Shown piece by piece: positions 32,985 through 42,635 of a DNA stretch of 64,000 nt. The stretch lies in contig LMAJ01000010.1 in assembly GCA_001507425.1 (NCBI GenBank), positions 62,001 to 126,000 of the forward strand. Direction: 5' to 3'. This stretch comes from Flavobacteriaceae bacterium CRH (GTDB taxonomy: Bacteria > Bacteroidota > Bacteroidia > Flavobacteriales > Flavobacteriaceae). Below the pieces are notes generated by a model. The model was not told the origin of the DNA. It ran no database searches and saw nothing but the letters and a program-made list of their open reading frames with translations. The position numbers and the translations under genes are program-made. Each line of letters opens with the position of its first letter. The first letter of the stretch is position 1.

Positions 32985-34508
32985 ATGGCAGTAAATCAAT
33001 TAAAGGTTGGTGCACTATTATCATACGTTGTACTAATACTAAATAATATAGTAGGTCTGGCATATACTCCATTTATGCTTCGTATGATGGGGCAGAGTGA
33101 ATATGGCTTATATTCATTAGTAGCCTCCGTTATAGCTTATTTAACAATACTTGACTTTGGATTTGGAAATGCTATTATAAGATATACATCCAAATTTAGA
33201 GCTCAGGGTAAGTTAGATGAGCAATTTTCTATGTTTGGGATGTTTATAATGCTATATTCAATTATTGGGGTAATTGCTTTTATTGCAGGTTTGTGTTTGT
33301 ACTATAATGTAGATTCTATGTTTGGTAAAACAATGACAATTGAGGAACTGGGAAAGGCTAAAATTATGATGCTTTTGATGGTATTTAATATAGCTTTTAC
33401 GTTTCCATTAAGCATTTTCGGCGCAATTATTACTGCTTATGAAGATTTCATTTTTCAAAGAATTATACAGATTGTCAGAATAATACTTAACACTCTTGTT
33501 ATGATATTATTGTTAAATATTGGTTATAAGGCAATAGCTATTGTAATTGTCACGACTGTATTTAATTTAATGACATTGTTGGTTAATTATTTTTATTGCA
33601 GATATAAAATAAAAATAAAAATAAAAATATACTTCCATAAAATTGACTGGAGTTTCTTAAGAGAAGTTGCCTTGTATTCATTTTATATCTTTTTAAGTAT
33701 GATAATGGATCGTATTTATTGGGGTACAGGACAATTTATATTAGGTATGTATGTGGGTACAGCCGCTATTGCTATTTTTTCGATAGCTATTTCTTTGCAA
33801 AACATGTACATGAGTTTCTCTGCTTCGATTGCCAATGTATTTCTGCCTAAAATCACAAAAATGATTACCGAAGGACAGTCTGAAAAAACCATTTCAGATT
33901 TGTTCATAAAGACGGGAAGGATCCAGTTTATTATTATTTCATTTGTTTTGGCGGGGTTCATTATTTTCGGACAGCAATTTGTTGTTTTGTGGGCTGGTAA
34001 AAGCTATAGTGATGCTTACATAATGGCATTATTCTTTTTTATTCCCTTGACAGTTCCATTAATACAAACAGTTGGAATTACTATTTTGCAAGCCCGAAAT
34101 CAAATGAAATTCAGATCTTTGCTTTACATATGGATTGCACTTTGTAGTCTCGCAGTTCAATTTTTGCTAGCGAAAAAATATGGAGGAATTGGTGTAGCAA
34201 TAGGAATTGCATCAGGTTTGTTTTTAGGACAAATAGTAATAATGAACATTTATTATTATAAAAAGCAAAAAATAGATATCCCTTTCTTTTGGAAAGAAAT
34301 TGCTAAAATGTCTGTTGTGCCTTTTATATTAGGAGGCATTGTATATTATTTGTCTACATTTTTCATAATCAAATCAATTACAGATTTGTTAGTGGCAATA
34401 GTACTTTTTAGTGCTGTCTACATACCATTTTTCTGGATATTCAGTATGAATAAATTTGAGAAAGATCTTTTTGGTGCACCTGTAAAGAAACTCTTCGTGA
34501 GGAAATGA
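32985..34508 (+). CDS. Polysaccharide repeat-unit flippase (Wzx-like, MOP superfamily)
   Basis: 507 residues with about 12-14 hydrophobic segments. The N-terminus, YTPFMLRMMGQSEYGLYSLVASV, is the typical Polysacc_synt/MATE-like start. It would flip the undecaprenyl-linked repeat unit to the periplasmic side. Together with the Wzy-like protein downstream and the Wzc/Wza pair it defines a Wzx/Wzy-dependent route. Its stop TGA overlaps the start of a 22-codon micro-ORF. Confidence 0.9.
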   Translation: MAVNQLKVGALLSYVVLILNNIVGLAYTPFMLRMMGQSEYGLYSLVASVIAYLTILDFGFGNAIIRYTSKFRAQGKLDEQFSMFGMFIMLYSIIGVIAFIAGLCLYYNVDSMFGKTMTIEELGKAKIMMLLMVFNIAFTFPLSIFGAIITAYEDFIFQRIIQIVRIILNTLVMILLLNIGYKAIAIVIVTTVFNLMTLLVNYFYCRYKIKIKIKIYFHKIDWSFLREVALYSFYIFLSMIMDRIYWGTGQFILGMYVGTAAIAIFSIAISLQNMYMSFSASIANVFLPKITKMITEGQSEKTISDLFIKTGRIQFIIISFVLAGFIIFGQQFVVLWAGKSYSDAYIMALFFFIPLTVPLIQTVGITILQARNQMKFRSLLYIWIALCSLAVQFLLAKKYGGIGVAIGIASGLFLGQIVIMNIYYYKKQKIDIPFFWKEIAKMSVVPFILGGIVYYLSTFFIIKSITDLLVAIVLFSAVYIPFFWIFSMNKFEKDLFGAPVKKLFVRK

Positions 34509-34573
34509 AATTTATAATATCATTAGTTAAAAAATTTAAAGAAGAATTCGAAGAAGAATTCAAATTGTTGTAA
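34505..34573 (+). CDS. Possible 22-codon micro-ORF
   Basis: The ATG overlaps the flippase stop (ATGA) and reads a short amphipathic peptide, MKFIISLVKKFKEEFEEEFK then LL, before TAA. The DNA contains a direct repeat GAAGAATTC-GAAGAAGAATTC. It could be a coupled leader peptide, a remnant of a lost gene, or chance. Very low certainty. Confidence 0.2.
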   Translation: MKFIISLVKKFKEEFEEEFKLL

Positions 34574-34599
34574 TACTTAAAAAAAATATTAAAATAAAA

Positions 34600-35508
34600 A
34601 TGGGTAAAATTTATTTATACTGGTTTAATAAAAAAGGAAAATTTGGAAATTTTGGAGATGAGTTAGGACCTTATATTATACAAAAGCTTTCGGGCAAAGA
34701 AATTTATCAAATACCAATACCAAGAAGTTCAATTAAATTAATCCTTGCTTTTATTAAAGCAGTTATTTATAAATATCACAGTATAGATATTTTTAAATCT
34801 GTTGCAAAGACATTATTCTTAAATGGTAAATACATCATATCTGTCGGCAGTATAATTGGCTGGGGGAGCGGAAAAAGAATAGTTTGGGGAAGCGGTATTC
34901 TATTTGCAAACGAAAAAATTGATAACGGGACATTCTTAGCGGTAAGAGGCAAGTATACACAGGCCAGATTAAAAGAATTAGGATATAATTATCCTGACGT
35001 TTTTGGTGATCCGGCTTTGCTTTTGCCATTAATATATCCTGTCACTTTAACAAAAAAATATAGATTAGGACTAGTTCCTCACCACACTCAATTTGAGCAT
35101 TTTGCTAATTTTGAAGATAAATTTGGTATAAAGGTGATAAATCTAATAGGTGATGTAGAATCTATACTTGATGATTTTGCAAGCTGTGAAACTATCATTT
35201 CTTCATCTCTTCATGGTGTAATTGTAGCACATGCATATAATATTCCAGCTTTGTGGTATGAATATCCAAAAATAAAATGGCACGGTGAAAACATCAAATT
35301 CTTAGACTATTTTTCTTCTGTAGGTATTGATGAATATCAACCATTTCCTCTAAAAGAGAGTGATTCGTTTGATGTAGAAAGTGAAATAGAAAATGTGAGA
35401 AGAAATTTTGATAAGGCCAATATTAACGCAGATTTAAAAACAATTCAGGACAAACTTATTGGAGTAGCTCCATTTAGTGTATTACCAAAATTCACTAATA
35501 AGGCTTAA
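34600..35508 (+). CDS. Polysaccharide pyruvyl transferase family protein (first copy)
   Basis: 302 residues with the family's frame: an N-terminal NFGDELGPYIIQKLSG, the central VWGSGILF and YPDVFGDPALLLPLI, and the C-terminal SSLHGVIVAHAYNIPALWYE. The family adds pyruvate ketals from PEP to sugars, although some members do other transfers. The 29%-like relation to the second copy (39760) cannot be measured here, but both show GDPA(L/I)LLP and SLHG(V/I)I. It lies between the flippase and the acyltransferase gene. Confidence 0.85.
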   Translation: MGKIYLYWFNKKGKFGNFGDELGPYIIQKLSGKEIYQIPIPRSSIKLILAFIKAVIYKYHSIDIFKSVAKTLFLNGKYIISVGSIIGWGSGKRIVWGSGILFANEKIDNGTFLAVRGKYTQARLKELGYNYPDVFGDPALLLPLIYPVTLTKKYRLGLVPHHTQFEHFANFEDKFGIKVINLIGDVESILDDFASCETIISSSLHGVIVAHAYNIPALWYEYPKIKWHGENIKFLDYFSSVGIDEYQPFPLKESDSFDVESEIENVRRNFDKANINADLKTIQDKLIGVAPFSVLPKFTNKA

Positions 35509-35600
35509 GAAATAAGACGATTTATAAAACCGATTTGAAAGTCATGTATAGTATGTTTTTATACTATAACCTGATTGAATAAAGTAAATAAAAAACTTAA

Positions 35601-37460
35601 ATGAGATTTAGATATGATATTGGCTTCCTGAGAGCATTAGCAGTTTTTATAGTGGTATTTTTTCATTATAAAATACCGTTTTTTGAAGGTGGTTTTATTG
35701 GGGTTGATATTTTTTTCGTTATAAGCGGTTTTCTTATGACGAGTATAATTTTAAAAGGTTTTGATAAAGATTTTTTCTCTATTAAAGAATTTTATATAAG
35801 GCGTTTTGAAAGAATTGTTCCTGCACTCACATTTATGATGATGTGTGTTTTAATAATTACATTTTTTCTTTACTTTCCTGTAGATTTAAAACAAGTTTCG
35901 GTATACACATTTTTTTCAGGTTTATTTTTATCAAATTATTATTACTTATTTAATTCAGATTATTTTGATGCCTCTTCACAATCTAATATCTTATTGCATA
36001 CCTGGTCACTTTCTGTAGAATGGCAATTTTATATAATTTATCCACTTTTTTTAGTGCTGCTAAAAAAGTTTTATCTTAAAAGTAGAAATAAATTTAATGC
36101 TATATTTCTGGGTATTACTTTGTTCTCTTTCCTTTTAGTAATTGTTTTTAATAATTTTTTTCCATCGTCTTATAGTAAAATCAGCTTTTTTTCATTTACT
36201 CACAGGGCTTGGGAAATGATGTTTGGAGGTATAGCATTTCTATATAAAGATTTTTTTGAAAATAAAATATCAGATTTTTTTAAAAATGTCATAATTTCTT
36301 TCAGCATTATTGTTATAGGAATTAGTATTGTTTGTTTTAATGAAACTTATGCATGGCCTTCTGGCTTAACCCTTTTTCCTGTAATTGCTTCTTTTTTTGT
36401 AATTGCTCTCAACAAAGAGTATGGTATTTATAAAAATTCAGTCATTCAGTATATAGGAAATATTTCTTATTCTTGGTATTTATGGCATTGGCCCATATAT
36501 GTTATAGCAAACTACTTTGATTACAAAGGTGTTGAGGTAACAGTGTTATTAATAGTTGTGTCTTTATTGTTAGCTACCATATCTTATGAACTAGTTGAAA
36601 AAAAGTCCAAACTTATCTCTTTAAAAAAGATGTTTATTGGTGCTTCATTTGTTATTCTTATCTCTTTGATCGGAGTTTTTTTAACTCCAAATAAAAAGTT
36701 GTTTTCGGAAGACGCAACAATACTTTCGGAATACAAAGATCATTATGATGAAAACAGGAGAAAACAATTTAATTCTGGTGTATGTCATAATGTTAGTGAA
36801 ATAAATTATAAAAAATGTTTGTGTCTAAACATAAAAAAGAAAAATATCTTATTGTTGGGCGATAGTCATGCTGGTCAATTTTCTCTTTCCTTTAGGAAAA
36901 AGTTAGATAGTACAAAATTTAATTTTATGGAGCATACAGTTGTTGGGACTTTCCCTTTGATCAATGCACACGGAGAGAAAAGAGCATCTGGACAATTCAA
37001 AAGTATATTTAATAAATTTATTGTAGAACATAAAAGTAATATTGATGTGATCGTGCTTTCATGTAATTGGACAAATTATCCTAGTTCAGCAGGGTATGCG
37101 ACTAATGAAGAATTAGTTAAGGATGTTTATGCCACGGTAAAGATGTTGAAAAAAATGGGTATTAAAAAAGTTTTTGTTATTGGCCAGGGAGAAGAATACA
37201 ATATTGACTATCCAAGAGTTGTTGCATTTAATTTAGAAGGAAAACACGGAAAAAGTTATATAAATGAAGAATCAGTAGTATTAAATAATGATTTAAAAAA
37301 ACTAATTCCTTCAGAAAACTATATTGATATTTTTTTAAACAATAAAATTAAGCATTATGATGCCGTAAACAAAGTACCATATATGTTTGATGATGACCAT
37401 ATGACTATTTACGGCGCTGACCAGATTGTAGATCTATTACTCAAAAAAAATATTTTTTGA
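35601..37460 (+). CDS. Acyltransferase-3/SGNH O-acetyltransferase (OafA-like)
   Basis: 619 residues. The N-terminal 350 form an acyltransferase-3 membrane domain of about ten segments (YDIGFLRALAVFIVVFFHYK, GGFIGVDIFFVISGFLM, WSLSVEWQFYIIYPLFL). The C-terminal 230 form a periplasmic SGNH hydrolase-like domain with the block I motif LLLGDSHAGQ and a late DDDHM (block V Asp/His). The pair moves acetyl groups across the membrane onto a sugar hydroxyl. In this locus it likely O-acetylates the polysaccharide. The next gene starts two bases after its stop. Confidence 0.92.
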   Translation: MRFRYDIGFLRALAVFIVVFFHYKIPFFEGGFIGVDIFFVISGFLMTSIILKGFDKDFFSIKEFYIRRFERIVPALTFMMMCVLIITFFLYFPVDLKQVSVYTFFSGLFLSNYYYLFNSDYFDASSQSNILLHTWSLSVEWQFYIIYPLFLVLLKKFYLKSRNKFNAIFLGITLFSFLLVIVFNNFFPSSYSKISFFSFTHRAWEMMFGGIAFLYKDFFENKISDFFKNVIISFSIIVIGISIVCFNETYAWPSGLTLFPVIASFFVIALNKEYGIYKNSVIQYIGNISYSWYLWHWPIYVIANYFDYKGVEVTVLLIVVSLLLATISYELVEKKSKLISLKKMFIGASFVILISLIGVFLTPNKKLFSEDATILSEYKDHYDENRRKQFNSGVCHNVSEINYKKCLCLNIKKKNILLLGDSHAGQFSLSFRKKLDSTKFNFMEHTVVGTFPLINAHGEKRASGQFKSIFNKFIVEHKSNIDVIVLSCNWTNYPSSAGYATNEELVKDVYATVKMLKKMGIKKVFVIGQGEEYNIDYPRVVAFNLEGKHGKSYINEESVVLNNDLKKLIPSENYIDIFLNNKIKHYDAVNKVPYMFDDDHMTIYGADQIVDLLLKKNIF

Positions 37461-37462
37461 AT

Positions 37463-38515
37463 ATGAAGAAAAGAAAAATTGCTTTTATTTTATATCAGTT
37501 TGGTGTATTATCCGGTAGATCTAATGGTGTTCGAAGCCAGGCACTATCGACTTTTAATATTTTGAATGAATTTGGCGACGAATGTGTTTTGATAAACGGT
37601 TGGGAGCATTATGATTGGAAATCGTTTGATGCAATTCATATTTATGGTTATGACACTGCTATACATACCTTTATTAAGGCATTATTGTCTAGAAATCCCA
37701 ATATATATATATCACCTATTATAGATTCTACTAAATCAAATTTCATATATAAATGGGCTACATTTAATGGTTTTGATAAATTAAGATTATATAGCAATAA
37801 TTATGCACTTCGCAAGGCATTGCAATTAGTAAAAGGAGTGTGTGCCAGAAGCGAACATGAAGCTAAATTTTACAGAGAGTCTTTTGGAATTAATCCTCAA
37901 AAAATCTTCACTATTCCTCTTTCTTATGGTTTAGAAGCACCAAAAAACATTTATGAAGTTTTAGAAAAAAAAGAAAATTTTTGTTTTCATTTAAGTGCTC
38001 TTTATCAGGATAGAAAGAATGTAATACGATTAGTTGAGGCTGCAAAAAAATATGGTTTTAAACTTGTACTTGCGGGTAATAAAGGTAGCGATAATCAATT
38101 CTTGAAAATTAAACAAGCCATTGGTAATGCAGCAAATATCACAATCTTAGGATTTGTGTCTAATGAAGAATTAAAAGAAATATATTCAAAAGCAAAAGTC
38201 TTTGCTCTTCCAAGTACAAATGAAGGAGTAGGGATCGTAGCGATGGATGCTGCTCTTTACGGGTGTAATATAGCGATGACCAATCTTAAAGGACCAGCGG
38301 AATATTATCCAAATATTAAAACAGTAGAGATTTTAAACCCATATAGTGTTGATGATATAGGCGAAAAGATTGTAAAACTTCTTAACCAAGATAATGATGA
38401 TAATATTTATAAACATATGTTATTAAATTATTCTGGAAGTAGTATCTATTCAAGACTTGAACACATGTACGATGGTCAAAACTCAGATCTGTTTAAAGAA
38501 AAGTTAAAATATTAA
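37463..38515 (+). CDS. Glycosyltransferase, family 4/GT-B (group 1)
   Basis: 350 residues from the ATG at 37463 (an in-frame TTG at 37457 overlaps the previous stop). The C-terminal half carries the GT4 pattern: HLSALYQDRKNVIRLVEAA, ITILGFVSNEELKEIYSKAKVFALPSTNEGVGIVAMDAAL and GPAEY. E(x7)E is represented by EGVGIVAMDA. It adds one sugar to the lipid-linked repeat unit at the cytosolic membrane face. Donor and acceptor unknown. Confidence 0.85.
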   Translation: MKKRKIAFILYQFGVLSGRSNGVRSQALSTFNILNEFGDECVLINGWEHYDWKSFDAIHIYGYDTAIHTFIKALLSRNPNIYISPIIDSTKSNFIYKWATFNGFDKLRLYSNNYALRKALQLVKGVCARSEHEAKFYRESFGINPQKIFTIPLSYGLEAPKNIYEVLEKKENFCFHLSALYQDRKNVIRLVEAAKKYGFKLVLAGNKGSDNQFLKIKQAIGNAANITILGFVSNEELKEIYSKAKVFALPSTNEGVGIVAMDAALYGCNIAMTNLKGPAEYYPNIKTVEILNPYSVDDIGEKIVKLLNQDNDDNIYKHMLLNYSGSSIYSRLEHMYDGQNSDLFKEKLKY

Positions 38516-38633
38516 TTTTAACGAATTTTCCTAAAATTTTCAAAAAATAATAGATCTAAAACATTACCTTAACTGTAGAATAAAGAATTGTTTCTCATTG
38601 AAACAATAAAAATATCAGAAGTTCGAGTTGAAT

Positions 38634-39791
38634 ATGAAGCATTTAAAAAAATTCAAATTTTATTATATATTAGGAATTATTTTCTTTTTAGCCAGTTTTC
38701 GTGGTGATCCTGGTTCGGGTGAAGCCTTAACTTATAAAGTTCCTTTTTACATAGCATTTGTTCAAAAAGTTTCTATTTATATAGTAATTCTAATGATGAT
38801 AATTTCTTTACTGTTGGATAATAATAAGTTTAGATATCAAAGTTATTACAGGCATTCAATGTTCTTTTTCATTTTTTTTATTATCATGATATTAAGCGGA
38901 GGGTATTCTGATGATTTATTTTACAGACTGATATTTTCGATAATAACATTTTTATACTTTGTAAAGATTGTTTCGAGATTAGAATTAAAATATGCTGTGT
39001 TGTTTGTCTGTTTTGCTGGCTTTGCCCTTAGTCTTGTTAATTTTTTATGTTATTTTTTATTTCCTTCAACAATTTGGAATGGAAGACTTTTTGGAGTTAC
39101 AAGTCACCCTAATTTTACAGGTGTAGCAGCGTGTATTTCGGCCATTTTTTCTGTTTATTTTCTAATATATTCAAGATGGAAACTGAAATTGCTTTACTTA
39201 TTTATGTTCTCTATTTCAATATCAGTTTGTATATTTTCAGGTTCTAGAAATTCAATAATCTCATTTGTATTCTCATTTTTGGTTTATTTATTTATAAAAA
39301 CTAAAGGGTTTGCTCCACGAGTAATGCTAATTTTAGTATCCATTTTATTCATTTTATTATTATTAAATATAGACTTTTCAATGTCAAGTCTAGATTACGA
39401 AGGTAGAGGAAACACGAGGGAAGGAACATGGAAATCAATGTCTGATGCGGCTTTAGAATTGCCAATTTTTGGTATAGGAAAAAGTGGGGCATCATCCAAC
39501 AGTTATTTATTTGCAGTAGTAGCTTCAGGCATATTAGGTTTTTTGTTTTTGATGGGAAGTATTATAGGACATATAAAGAGGCTGGCAACATCTAAAATAG
39601 CAAATAATAGATATGTTCCGCTATTTTGTATGATTACTGCAGCGTTGTTTTTTGCCGCCATTTTTGAGGGTTTTTTATTAGATCAGGTTGGGCTTCCTGT
39701 ATTTGCGTATTGGTTAGTATTAGTTGTTAAAACAGATAATTATAATGTTAATGTTAAAGATGAAAAACGATTTTTTAAAATGGGGTATTAG
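38634..39791 (+). CDS. Wzy-like O-antigen/exopolysaccharide polymerase
   Basis: 385 residues from the ATG at 38634 (the TTG at 38628 gives two extra residues). About ten TM segments; a periplasmic-loop region HPNFTGVAACISAIFS, SGSRNSIISFVF and GNTREGTWKSM...FGIGKSGASSN resembles the Wzy_C/O-antigen ligase family. It polymerises flipped repeat units in the periplasm. It is preceded by a 118-bp gap with a small hairpin (ATTGTTTC at 38587-38594 with GAAACAAT at 38600-38607) and overlaps the next gene by about 32 bases. Confidence 0.82.
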   Translation: MKHLKKFKFYYILGIIFFLASFRGDPGSGEALTYKVPFYIAFVQKVSIYIVILMMIISLLLDNNKFRYQSYYRHSMFFFIFFIIMILSGGYSDDLFYRLIFSIITFLYFVKIVSRLELKYAVLFVCFAGFALSLVNFLCYFLFPSTIWNGRLFGVTSHPNFTGVAACISAIFSVYFLIYSRWKLKLLYLFMFSISISVCIFSGSRNSIISFVFSFLVYLFIKTKGFAPRVMLILVSILFILLLLNIDFSMSSLDYEGRGNTREGTWKSMSDAALELPIFGIGKSGASSNSYLFAVVASGILGFLFLMGSIIGHIKRLATSKIANNRYVPLFCMITAALFFAAIFEGFLLDQVGLPVFAYWLVLVVKTDNYNVNVKDEKRFFKMGY

Positions 39792-40614
39792 GCTTGCAAG
39801 GCCATGGTTTATTTTTGGTTCATTAAAAAGACCTGTTTTGCCTTACAGAGTAAATCTTATGTTTTTTGATGAAAGATTAGGGCCAGATAAACAACCCAAC
39901 GTAGGTGATTTGCTATCTAAAGTTATTTTTGATTTTTTACTTAAGCACAAAGGAATAAAATCACTACGCAGTAGGCGTACTTTTAGAGTAAGTTTTTTGG
40001 GTTCAGTAATCCAGTTTCTAACGGGTGATGCGGTTGTATATGGTAGCGGTTTTCTTTATGAAAGTGTGGTAGGTAAGTTTGCATCTGAAAAAGTGAAATT
40101 AGACATTAGAGCTGTAAGAGGACCTAATACCAGACGAATGTTGCAAAGCATAGGATATACGGTACCGGAAATTTATGGTGATCCTGCAATTCTCTTACCT
40201 ATGTTTTACCAACCTAAAATAGCAGATCCCAAAAAAGAGTTCATAGTTATACCGCATTGGAAAAAAACACAGGATTATGATTCAAACAAATATCCTGTAT
40301 TGTCTACATTAACAAATAAGTGGGAACATTTTATTGATGAGATAGTTTCTGCAAAGTTGGTGATAAGTGCCTCTTTACATGGAATCATCATTGCAGAAGC
40401 TTATGGTATACCAGCAATATTATTAGGGCACACCGAAAAAAATGATTTGTTTAAATATGAAGATTATTATTTAAGCACAGGAAGAACAAATTTTGTAATA
40501 GCGAAAGATATCGAAGAAGCTTTAAAATTAGATATTCCTGAAGTTCCTGAATTTACTAAAATGCAACAGCAGCTTTTAGACGCATTTCCTATAGATATTT
40601 TTAAAGACAAATAA
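39760..40614 (+). CDS. Polysaccharide pyruvyl transferase family protein (second copy)
   Basis: About 284 residues from the ATG at 39760. Met codons at 39745 and 39751 in the same frame are alternatives, all inside the end of the polymerase gene. Family motifs: NVGDLLSKVIFDFL, VVYGSGFLYES, AVRGPNTRRML, EIYGDPAILLPMFY and SASLHGIIIAEAYGIPAILLG. It is the second member in the operon, so two pyruvyl decorations, or one pyruvylation and a diverged transferase, are possible. One base precedes the next gene. Confidence 0.82.
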   Translation: MKNDFLKWGIRLARPWFIFGSLKRPVLPYRVNLMFFDERLGPDKQPNVGDLLSKVIFDFLLKHKGIKSLRSRRTFRVSFLGSVIQFLTGDAVVYGSGFLYESVVGKFASEKVKLDIRAVRGPNTRRMLQSIGYTVPEIYGDPAILLPMFYQPKIADPKKEFIVIPHWKKTQDYDSNKYPVLSTLTNKWEHFIDEIVSAKLVISASLHGIIIAEAYGIPAILLGHTEKNDLFKYEDYYLSTGRTNFVIAKDIEEALKLDIPEVPEFTKMQQQLLDAFPIDIFKDK

Positions 40615-40615
40615 T

Positions 40616-41551
40616 ATGCAGTCAAGTAAAATAGCATATTTGATTCAGGCTCACGAAGATCCGGAGAATTTATTGAGAATGATAAATGCTTTGGATGATA
40701 ATAATGATTTTTTTGTCCATATTGATAAGAAAGCCAATGTAGATCCTTTTTATCAACTTTTAAAAGCAAAAAATAATGTCTTTTTCATGGAAGACCAAAA
40801 TCGCATCAATGTGTATTGGGGAGGATTTTCTCAAGTTGAAGCTACATTAAATTTGATTCAAAAATGCCTGATACAAAATGATATTAATGATTCCGACTAT
40901 TTAAAAGTCATTTTCATGTCTGGATCTGATTATCCAATAAAAAGTAAAGATGAATTAAGGAATTATTTTGTAAAGTTTAAAGAGCTGAATTTCATTAGAG
41001 GGATGAATATTACTCAGGCAAATACAAAAAAATACAATTACTGCCTGCGTAATTATTTGTTTTTTGATTTTTTCTTAATAAATAAAAAAGTAACAAGATT
41101 TTCAAGAAAGATATTAAACATTTTGGGGAGTACGATATTTAAGAAACCTAATTATGTTTTAGAAAATAATGGAAATAGAATTGATATTTTTCATGGCTCC
41201 TCATGGTGGGCATTAAATATTGATATTGTAAAATACATAGATACATATTCTAAGGATAATGATAACCTTAAAAAATATTTTCAGTACTCTTTAGCCTCAG
41301 ATGAAAAATATTTTCATACTATTTTTTTCAATTCAAGGTTTTCAAATACAAACATTTATAAAGGGCCAGAACCCTATATTCCAACTACAAGTGCTTTTTC
41401 AAATATGCATATTATTGACACTTCATTGAGTAAATGGTTTGATGAAAAAGATTTTAATTTTATTAAAGCTTCAGACAAATTCTTTGTGCGAAAAGTTTCT
41501 ACAAAGAACTCCAAAACATTATTAGACATGATTGATTTTGAACTATTATGA
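40616..41551 (+). CDS. Core-2/I-branching-type glycosyltransferase (GT14-like)
   Basis: 311 residues: IAYLIQAHEDPENLLRMI, DFFVHIDKKAN, YWGGFSQVEATLNLI, FMSGSDYPI, FHGSSWWALN and SDEKYFHTIFFNS are the landmarks of the bacterial beta-1,6-N-acetylglucosaminyltransferase/Branch family. It probably adds a GlcNAc-type or related branch. The start is one base after the previous stop; its own stop overlaps the next start (ATGA). Confidence 0.87.
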   Translation: MQSSKIAYLIQAHEDPENLLRMINALDDNNDFFVHIDKKANVDPFYQLLKAKNNVFFMEDQNRINVYWGGFSQVEATLNLIQKCLIQNDINDSDYLKVIFMSGSDYPIKSKDELRNYFVKFKELNFIRGMNITQANTKKYNYCLRNYLFFDFFLINKKVTRFSRKILNILGSTIFKKPNYVLENNGNRIDIFHGSSWWALNIDIVKYIDTYSKDNDNLKKYFQYSLASDEKYFHTIFFNSRFSNTNIYKGPEPYIPTTSAFSNMHIIDTSLSKWFDEKDFNFIKASDKFFVRKVSTKNSKTLLDMIDFELL

Positions 41552-42627
41552 AGATTCTAATACTACAACCGATTATACCACATTATAGAGAGGACTTTTT
41601 TAAACTTTTAAGTGAAAAAATTTCCCTGGATGTTTTTTGTTATGAAAAAACGGCAAAAATTGAATCAGATAAATTTAAAATAGGTGCATTTAAAAATAGT
41701 TATGTAAGTAATATCAAGTTTGGACCTTTTGTGCTGTATAATTTTTTTAGTAAAAAATACGATCTGTTAGTTTTAATGTTACATTTTGGTCATTTAAGTA
41801 CATGGCTTTTGCTTTTGACAAAAAAAATTCATGGCAAAAAAATTATTCTTTGGGGGCAGGGTATTTCTGTTAAAAGATATATGGCTGAAGAAACTAAACC
41901 AAGTCTATTATTAAAATGGATGATTTATTTTTCAGACGGTGTTTGGTTTTATACAGATAAAGAATTGGAACAATGGAAAAAAATATTTCCAAAAAAGGAA
42001 ATGATTTCATTAAATAATACCATATCTGATATAGAATCTATTTTAGATCATAACAAGGCCTTAACGAAAGAAGAATTAAAAGTAAAATACAAAATTCATC
42101 AGGAAAAATGCTTTATTTTTTGTGCCCGCTTTACCCATCCACACAGAAGAGTCGATTTATTACTATCAAGTATCGATTCTTTAGATAAAGAAAAATTTGC
42201 ATTCATAATAATTGGTGACGGACATTTTAAACCTGATTTTTCAAATTATAAAAACGTTTTTGATTTTGGAGCTGTTTATGATTCAGATCTTAAAAATGAA
42301 CTTTTTGATATATCAGATATTTATTTTCAACCAGGATGGGTTGGTTTGTCTATTGTAGAAGCAATGGCATATGGTAAACCAATCTTTACTTTTAAAAGAT
42401 CGGCAGATATACTGCAATGTGTAGAATACCATTATATTGAGAATAATGTAAATGGATACACGTTTGATTCTATGGATTCTTTTCTGGATACAGTAAATTC
42501 TATCTCACCAATTAAAATAAAAGAATTGGGAGAAAGTTCTAAAAGTTATGTGAAAGAAGTACTTACTATGAATAACATGGTGAAAGCAGCAGTTAATAAT
42601 ATACTACAAATCAAAACTACTAAATAA
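41548..42627 (+). CDS. Glycosyltransferase, family 4/GT-B
   Basis: 359 residues. It starts ILQPIIPHYREDFFKLLSE, typical of GT4 proteins in Bacteroidota O-antigen loci. The C-terminal domain has FCARFTHPHRRVDLLLSSI, IIGDGHF and DIYFQPGWVGLSIVEAMAYGKPIF (E..E motif). Coupled to the preceding branch transferase by a 4-bp overlap and 8 bp from the next GT, so the three work in one translation block. Confidence 0.87.
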   Translation: MKILILQPIIPHYREDFFKLLSEKISLDVFCYEKTAKIESDKFKIGAFKNSYVSNIKFGPFVLYNFFSKKYDLLVLMLHFGHLSTWLLLLTKKIHGKKIILWGQGISVKRYMAEETKPSLLLKWMIYFSDGVWFYTDKELEQWKKIFPKKEMISLNNTISDIESILDHNKALTKEELKVKYKIHQEKCFIFCARFTHPHRRVDLLLSSIDSLDKEKFAFIIIGDGHFKPDFSNYKNVFDFGAVYDSDLKNELFDISDIYFQPGWVGLSIVEAMAYGKPIFTFKRSADILQCVEYHYIENNVNGYTFDSMDSFLDTVNSISPIKIKELGESSKSYVKEVLTMNNMVKAAVNNILQIKTTK

Positions 42628-42635
42628 ATTAAAGA

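Noticed and set aside
35547..35568. TATAGTAT hairpin before the OafA-like gene as a terminator
   Set aside because: No T-run follows and the operon continues on both sides; at most a weak mRNA structure.
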